Below, one piece after another: positions 13,273 through 16,219 of a DNA stretch of 16,219 nucleotides. Source of the stretch: a bacterium (lineage in GTDB: Bacteria > Patescibacteriota > Minisyncoccia > Phycocordibacterales > GCA-002787175); contig JAUYJM010000068.1 in NCBI GenBank assembly GCA_030689285.1, positions 1-16,219 of the forward strand. Direction: 5' to 3'. Position numbers and translations under genes: made by a program. Numbering within the stretch: the stretch's first letter is position 1; each line of letters opens with the position of its first letter. The notes beneath the pieces were generated by a model. That model saw only the letters and a program-made list of their open reading frames with translations, did no database searches and was not told the DNA's origin.

Positions 13273-13944
13273 ATGATTTATGCAAATGAAAACGTGGCGA
13301 CTCGCTGGTACAAAAAAATTCTTGACTTCTTTTTTCCAAGAAGCTTCTTGGTTAAGGAGCTTGAAAGAATGCGCCCGGAGGACTTTTTGGAAAAAACCGC
13401 GCCAGCCGACGTGCTACCGCAAATCTGGACGAGGAGTATAGTCAAATACAGCGACCCGTTCGCTCAAACTCTGGTTTGGGAAATAAAATATAGAGGAAAT
13501 AGAAAGCTTGCCCGTCTGGCGGCGGAAATGCTACACGGCGAAATCGTGGCGTACGCGGCCGAAAAAGACTACGGACTTTCAGAAAAACCCGTTCTCGTCA
13601 TACCCGTACCGGCTTCTCGCCACCGTATAAAAGAGAGAGGATTCAACCAGTGCGACTTGATTACTGAAGAAATTCAAAAAATTGACGGGGGCAGGTTCTG
13701 TAGAGTTTCAAGCGAAATTTTAAAAAAAACGCGTAACACGCAAAGTCAAACCAAGAAAAACAGGAGGGAGAGAATGAAAAACCTTTCGGGATGTTTCGCC
13801 GTAGCAAAACCGGAAGAAGTCTTAGACCAGACTGTCATAATAATAGATGACGTAATAACCACCGGAGCTACGGTAACCGAAGCTAGAAAAATCTTGCTGA
13901 AGTCCGGGGCAAAAGAGGTCACTGCTCTCTCAATAGCACATTGA
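13273..13944 (+). CDS. comF: ComF-family phosphoribosyltransferase-like protein
   Basis: 223 aa from the ATG at 13273; the frame is open nine codons further to a TTG at 13246, but that lies upstream of the predicted transcription start. Core family motifs: DPFAQTLVWEIKYRGNRKLA (54-73, the 'KY.g...la' motif), VIPVPASRHRIKERGFNQ (107-124, ComF signature), LKKTRNTQSQTKKNRRERMKN, and the PRPP-binding loop VIIIDDVITTGATVTEA. The N-terminal Cys zinc finger found in many ComFC proteins is absent. ComFC is needed for natural transformation in several bacteria, acting in the cytoplasm on incoming single-stranded DNA. Its divergent pairing with the pilus operon supports a DNA-uptake role here. Confidence 0.92.
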   Translation: MIYANENVATRWYKKILDFFFPRSFLVKELERMRPEDFLEKTAPADVLPQIWTRSIVKYSDPFAQTLVWEIKYRGNRKLARLAAEMLHGEIVAYAAEKDYGLSEKPVLVIPVPASRHRIKERGFNQCDLITEEIQKIDGGRFCRVSSEILKKTRNTQSQTKKNRRERMKNLSGCFAVAKPEEVLDQTVIIIDDVITTGATVTEARKILLKSGAKEVTALSIAH

Positions 13945-13959
13945 TTTTTTCAGACGGAT

Positions 13960-14481
13960 TTATTTTTTGCCTATCGCCAAAGTAGAAACCGTTATTAGTA
14001 AAAACGAAGACAGAGCCATCATGGGGATAGTAATATAGCCGAACTGAAGCACAAACCTCTGGGAACAAGCGGCAGAATAGCCGACTGCGTCGCAAGGAAA
14101 GATAGAGACGCCCGAAACCTGCAAGTAGTAGTGCGAAACGGCGACAATTGCCCCGGGTATAGCTAAAATCAAAATGTAAGGAATCAGGTTTTTGACTTCA
14201 CGCCTCCAGAGCGCGACTCCGAGCACAAGAACCAAGGGGTACATAAAAATACGCTGAATCCAACAGAGTTTACAGGGATCGTAGCCCACTATTTCAGAGT
14301 AAGTCAGACTGCCTAAAACCGCGATAAGCGCCGCGCTAAAAGCCAACCATTTTCCATAAGAAAAGAAAAATTTACGCAAGAAATTTCCTTCTTTTAAAAA
14401 TCTTGAGATGATAAAAAGCGCCACGAGCGCCTCTGCCGTCACAGTCAAGACCGCAAGTGTAAAATTTATGTAAGTAACCAT
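13960..14481 (-). CDS. DsbB-family disulfide bond formation protein
   Basis: Polytopic membrane protein of 173 aa with four predicted helices (about 5-27, 45-62, 76-93, 102-120) and a further one at about 148-170. The first loop holds C70-K-L-C73 in YDPCKLCWIQRIFMYP, the DsbB/BdbC signature, and the second loop holds C130 and C139 (IFPCD, SAACS). These two pairs pass electrons from a thioredoxin-like oxidase to quinone. It starts 12 bp after the thioredoxin-like gene, so the pair forms one operon. It converges on comF with 15 bp between stop codons. Confidence 0.92.
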   Translation of the reverse strand: MVTYINFTLAVLTVTAEALVALFIISRFLKEGNFLRKFFFSYGKWLAFSAALIAVLGSLTYSEIVGYDPCKLCWIQRIFMYPLVLVLGVALWRREVKNLIPYILILAIPGAIVAVSHYYLQVSGVSIFPCDAVGYSAACSQRFVLQFGYITIPMMALSSFLLITVSTLAIGKK

Positions 14482-14493
14482 TAGTAAAATTGA

Positions 14494-14883
14494 TTATCCA
14501 CTTCGTGGCAACTCGCAACCCGTCTTCTCCGCTAAAGTTTCAAGAGGTATTTCTCCGGAAAGACGCGAACCGTCCGCAAACTCCCATGTAGGGTAACCTT
14601 CTATTTGTTTGTCGTTGCAGACTTGAAGCTGACCTTGTCCGTTTGGCGTGGAACACTCCACATATGGAAGTTTTGCCGCGGATTTTCCAAACATCGCCTT
14701 TTGATTTTGACAGTGAGAACACCAAAACGCTCCGTAAAAAGTCGCGCCTTTATCGCCAAGGCATTGCGCAAAAGCGTCAAGCTCGACGGGCTTCGCCGCG
14801 ACCGCCGCTAAAAGATAAACGCCCGCCAAAATTATTACAACTCCTCCCACCCACAAAATTGCCGTTTTTTTTGAAATGCCCAT
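14494..14883 (-). CDS. Membrane-anchored thioredoxin-like (DsbA-role) protein
   Basis: 129 aa: basic N-terminus, a membrane anchor (about 8-28) and an outward-facing thioredoxin-fold domain. The active site is FWC55-S-H-C58, and the cis-proline loop is GYPTWEF with P98. Four more Cys (C41, C77, C89, C123) could pair. The short fold and 'FYGAFWCSHCQNQ...GYPTWEF' arrangement resemble the thioredoxin domain fused to bacterial VKOR proteins more than classical DsbA. Next to a DsbB homologue it is the likely thiol oxidase for exported proteins; the cysteine-rich pilins of this locus are the obvious candidate substrates, which is inference. Confidence 0.88.
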   Translation of the reverse strand: MGISKKTAILWVGGVVIILAGVYLLAAVAAKPVELDAFAQCLGDKGATFYGAFWCSHCQNQKAMFGKSAAKLPYVECSTPNGQGQLQVCNDKQIEGYPTWEFADGSRLSGEIPLETLAEKTGCELPRSG

Positions 14884-14965
14884 ATTTATAAAAATTTAAT
14901 TGCCTATATTTTAAACTGATGAAGCGATAGCTGACTGGTTGACGCGGAATTTTCTCTTTTCAGCC

Positions 14966-14974
14966 ATTATATCA
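14966..14974 (-). promoter_or_regulatory. Extended -10 promoter of the dsb operon
   Basis: The minus strand reads TGA-TATAAT (14974-14966), identical to the pilM promoter element. It lies directly after the hairpin that ends the 88-codon gene and would give a leader of about 75 nt before the thioredoxin-like gene. No -35 box is apparent. Confidence 0.5.
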
Positions 14975-14979
14975 TAAAT

Positions 14980-15012
14980 ACTTCGTCTCCGCGCAAACCG
15001 CCGAGACGAAGT
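14980..15012 (-). terminator. Hairpin at the end of the 88-codon gene
   Basis: ACTTCGTCTC (14980-14989) is a perfect 10-bp inverted repeat of GAGACGAAGT (15003-15012), with a 13-nt GC-rich loop. The stem reaches into the stop codon of the small gene. It is followed on the minus strand by TATTTATG and not a full U-tract, so termination strength is uncertain. Confidence 0.55.
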
Positions 15013-15278
15013 TATGTGTTTCGGACATAAATTTCCACACCGCTTTTTCCTACACGGATTCTATCCGCGACGATATCCACCACATCGTCCGCCGAAGCGT
15101 CTTTAGGATAAAAACGACAGATTCCGAAAATTGAATTGCATGACACTTCACCTTCTGCCATCCAAAGTAAATGCCCGTCCTGTAGCAAGGAAACCGTGGT
15201 ACGGCAAGTCCAGACGAAAGGCGTGTTGACTATCCGTGTGGCTTTCGCAAAGCCATTGAGTGAATTTCTTTCTTTCAT
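15012..15278 (-). CDS. Small protein of unknown function, 88 aa
   Basis: The frame is open to 15413, but the ATG at 15278 is preceded by GGAGGT with 5-nt spacing, the best ribosome binding site in the window, and by an extended -10 box (TGTTATACT). The product starts MKERNSLNGF, has three Cys (VWTC, EVSC, GIC), a central hydrophobic strand-like part (SLLQDGHLLWMAEGEV) and an acidic-amphipathic C-terminal part (DASADDVVDIVADRIRVGKSG). No signal peptide or membrane helix. I do not recognise the family. It is divergent from the toxin gene (142 bp between starts), so it is not in the usual position of a PemK antitoxin but cannot be excluded as one. Confidence 0.55.
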   Translation of the reverse strand: MKERNSLNGFAKATRIVNTPFVWTCRTTVSLLQDGHLLWMAEGEVSCNSIFGICRFYPKDASADDVVDIVADRIRVGKSGVEIYVRNT

Positions 15279-15295
15279 AAAGACCTCCAAAGAAA

Positions 15296-15304
15296 AGTAT
15301 AACA
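15296..15304 (-). promoter_or_regulatory. Extended -10 promoter and strong RBS of the 88-codon gene
   Basis: The minus strand shows TGT-TATACT at 15304-15296, followed 17 nt later by the ATG at 15278, with GGAGGT in between. This is the only gene in the window with both a leader and a consensus Shine-Dalgarno sequence. Confidence 0.55.
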
Positions 15305-15401
15305 CAACAACATTAGGACTTGCGCGCTTTTCTGAAATTCTCCCGCGGGTGGCGGGGCTTGAATTATTTCGCGATGCGATAGGGCGAAAACATTTGAAAC
15401 A

Positions 15402-15410
15402 TGATAAAAT
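15402..15410 (+). promoter_or_regulatory. Extended -10 promoter of the toxin gene
   Basis: TGA-TAAAAT at 15402-15410 lies 10 nt before the GTG at 15421. No Shine-Dalgarno sequence fits between them, so the mRNA would be near-leaderless. Confidence 0.4.
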
Positions 15411-15420
15411 CATTTACATC

Positions 15421-15807
15421 GTGCAAAAAGATTTTGATTCATGGAATACAAACAAAAAGCGAATTCACGCCGAACATAAAAATAAGTTGTATCACAAGCG
15501 AGAAATTTGGTGGTGTTCACTTGGCGTGAATGTTGGTTTTGAACAAGACGGAACCGGATCAGATAGCGAGCGACCTGTATTAATAATCAAAGGATTCAGT
15601 AAACAAGTCTGCTTGGTTATACCGCTTACCACATCAGAAAAGAAAAATCCTTATCATGTTTCTTTGGGAAAAGTAGACAACAGAAATGGGTTCGCTATTA
15701 TTTCACAAATTCGTCTCATTGATACTAAACGATTGATAAACAAAATTGGTTTTGTTGATCACAAAATCTTTGAAAAAATCAGAAAAGCCGCCAAAGACTT
15801 GCTCTGA
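15421..15807 (+). CDS. PemK/MazF-family toxin-like protein
   Basis: 128 aa from a GTG start. The frame continues upstream without a stop, but residues before MQKDFDSWNT are unlike the family and overlap the divergent gene. Motifs of the PemK/MazF fold: REIWWCSLGVNVGFEQDG (27-44, first strand and loop), RPVLIIK (51-57), PLTTS (69-73) and SQIRLID (95-101). Family members are mRNA-cleaving toxins; this subgroup, with 'IWWCSLG.N.GFEQDG', is common in Parcubacteria. No antitoxin gene precedes or overlaps it on the same strand, so it may be solitary, with inhibition by an unlinked or unrecognised partner. Catalytic competence cannot be judged from motifs alone. Confidence 0.85.
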   Translation: MQKDFDSWNTNKKRIHAEHKNKLYHKREIWWCSLGVNVGFEQDGTGSDSERPVLIIKGFSKQVCLVIPLTTSEKKNPYHVSLGKVDNRNGFAIISQIRLIDTKRLINKIGFVDHKIFEKIRKAAKDLL

Positions 15808-15824
15808 CGGCTTTTCTTATTTTT
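15781..15824 (+). terminator. Rho-independent terminator of the toxin gene
   Basis: AGAAAAGCCG (15781-15790) is a perfect inverted repeat of CGGCTTTTCT (15808-15817), followed by TATTTTT. The stem begins inside the last codons and encloses the TGA stop at 15805-15807. Confidence 0.8.
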
Positions 15825-15861
15825 CTCCCCGCTTGCGCAGGGCGAGCCCGAAGGCATTTGT

Positions 15862-15944
15862 AGTTAAAGTTTACCATACGCACTTATAAAAAGCAAGAAA
15901 AACCAGAATCTTTTGACGTGCCGAGTTTTGCAGTTAAAGTTTAC
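15862..15944. repeat. Pair of 13-bp direct repeats, 70 bp apart
   Basis: AGTTAAAGTTTAC occurs at 15862-15874 and 15932-15944, exactly 70 bp apart, each followed by a GCACTT within about 12 bases (15880 and 15954). The role is unknown; it could be a binding site or an end of an inserted element. The remainder of 15825-16044 is AT-rich, non-coding, with no other structure I can support. Confidence 0.55.
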
Positions 15945-16044
15945 TGATTATATGCACTTTTCTGTACTGTTTAATAAAGATAGGGATATATCTGTTTACC
16001 ACTATAATCCGCTACAATCGGCTATATGACTTATAGCGTTTATT

Positions 16045-16219
16045 GAACAAATGGGGACAGCCACCATAACAAATGGGGACAGCCACCATTGTTTTGCTTT
16101 TAGTGAACAAATGGGGACGGCCACCATTGTTTTGCTTTTAGTGAACAAATGGGGACGGCCACCATTGTTTTGCTTTTAGTGTAACAAATGGGGACAGCCA
16201 CCATTGTTTTGCTTTTAGT
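16045..16219 (+). repeat. Tandem array of a 38-bp repeat, running off the window
   Basis: The unit is AACAAATGGGGAC[A/G]GCCACC followed by ATTGTTTTGCTTTTAGT, usually with a leading G or GT. A truncated unit (16045-16067) is followed by full units at 16068-16104, 16105-16142, 16143-16180 and 16181-16219 (37, 38, 38 and 39 bp). They differ only at the A/G position and the junction. Each contains AATGG...CCATT, able to form a small imperfect hairpin. There is no variable spacer, so it is not CRISPR. Similar GGGGACAG-containing repeats are known near REP-associated tyrosine transposases, but no transposase is visible here. Confidence 0.85.

Noticed and set aside
14980..15012. Strong rho-independent terminator
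   Set aside because: The stem is perfect but the following bases are not a U-tract, so it is listed only as a hairpin with uncertain termination activity.
15279..15413. N-terminal extension of the 88-codon gene
   Set aside because: The strong ribosome binding site and the extended -10 box lie inside this extension, so translation should start at 15278.
15136..15420. Long N-terminal extension of the toxin frame
   Set aside because: It is antisense to the 88-codon gene, is unlike PemK proteins, and precedes a likely promoter at 15402-15410.
16045..16219. CRISPR-like array
   Set aside because: The whole 38-bp unit, including what would be the spacer, is repeated almost unchanged, and no cas genes are near.
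1..16219. tRNA, rRNA, or a UGA-recoded genetic code
   Set aside because: No cloverleaf or rRNA-like segment was seen, and UGA serves as a normal stop in several clearly bounded genes.

Overview
The window looks like a chromosomal segment of a Patescibacteria (Candidate Phyla Radiation) bacterium, most likely a Parcubacteria/Paceibacteria lineage. The evidence is the gene order of a compact single-membrane-type type IV pilus (T4P) locus, PilN/PilO/PilB variants and a PemK-like toxin of the kind known from these genomes, the scarcity of Shine-Dalgarno sequences, and AT-rich intergenic DNA full of palindromic repeats. UGA is read as stop (for example comF and the toxin), so the UGA-glycine code of Gracilibacteria/Absconditabacteria is excluded. 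No secretin (PilQ) gene is present, consistent with a single-membrane pilus machine.

Layout, right to left because most genes are on the minus strand. Positions 13239-5718 hold the assembly machine: pilM, pilN, pilO, a small PilP-like membrane protein, pilB (extension ATPase), a stand-alone CheY-like receiver, pilT (retraction ATPase) and pilC (platform). Positions 5717-3719 are a repeat-rich island holding two pilin genes: the probable major pilin (5137-4742), a rho-independent terminator, and a second pilin (4649-4158) with its own promoter directly abutting its start codon. A 65-bp repeat lies in inverted orientation on either side of this pilin pair. Positions 3718-225 hold pilD (prepilin peptidase) and four minor pilins in the order fimT/gspH-, pilW/gspJ-, pilV/gspI- and pilX/gspK-like. 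The last lacks Glu5, as expected of a pilus-tip subunit. A 132-nt nested palindrome sits between the first two minor pilins. At the far left, 17 codons of another minus-strand gene run off the window.

To the right of pilM, comF (DNA-uptake-associated phosphoribosyltransferase family) is transcribed divergently from a 33-bp shared promoter region. It converges on a dsbB-like and a membrane-anchored thioredoxin-like gene. All six pilins carry an even number of cysteines (2 or 4) in the mature protein, so the thiol-oxidation pair may well serve pilin folding. Together the genes suggest a retractile pilus with a probable role in DNA uptake or cell attachment.

The right end is accessory: an 88-codon orphan gene with an unusually good ribosome binding site, a divergent PemK/MazF-like toxin with a strong terminator but no visible antitoxin, and a 38-bp tandem repeat array running off the edge. 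No tRNA, rRNA, CRISPR or complete transposase gene was seen.
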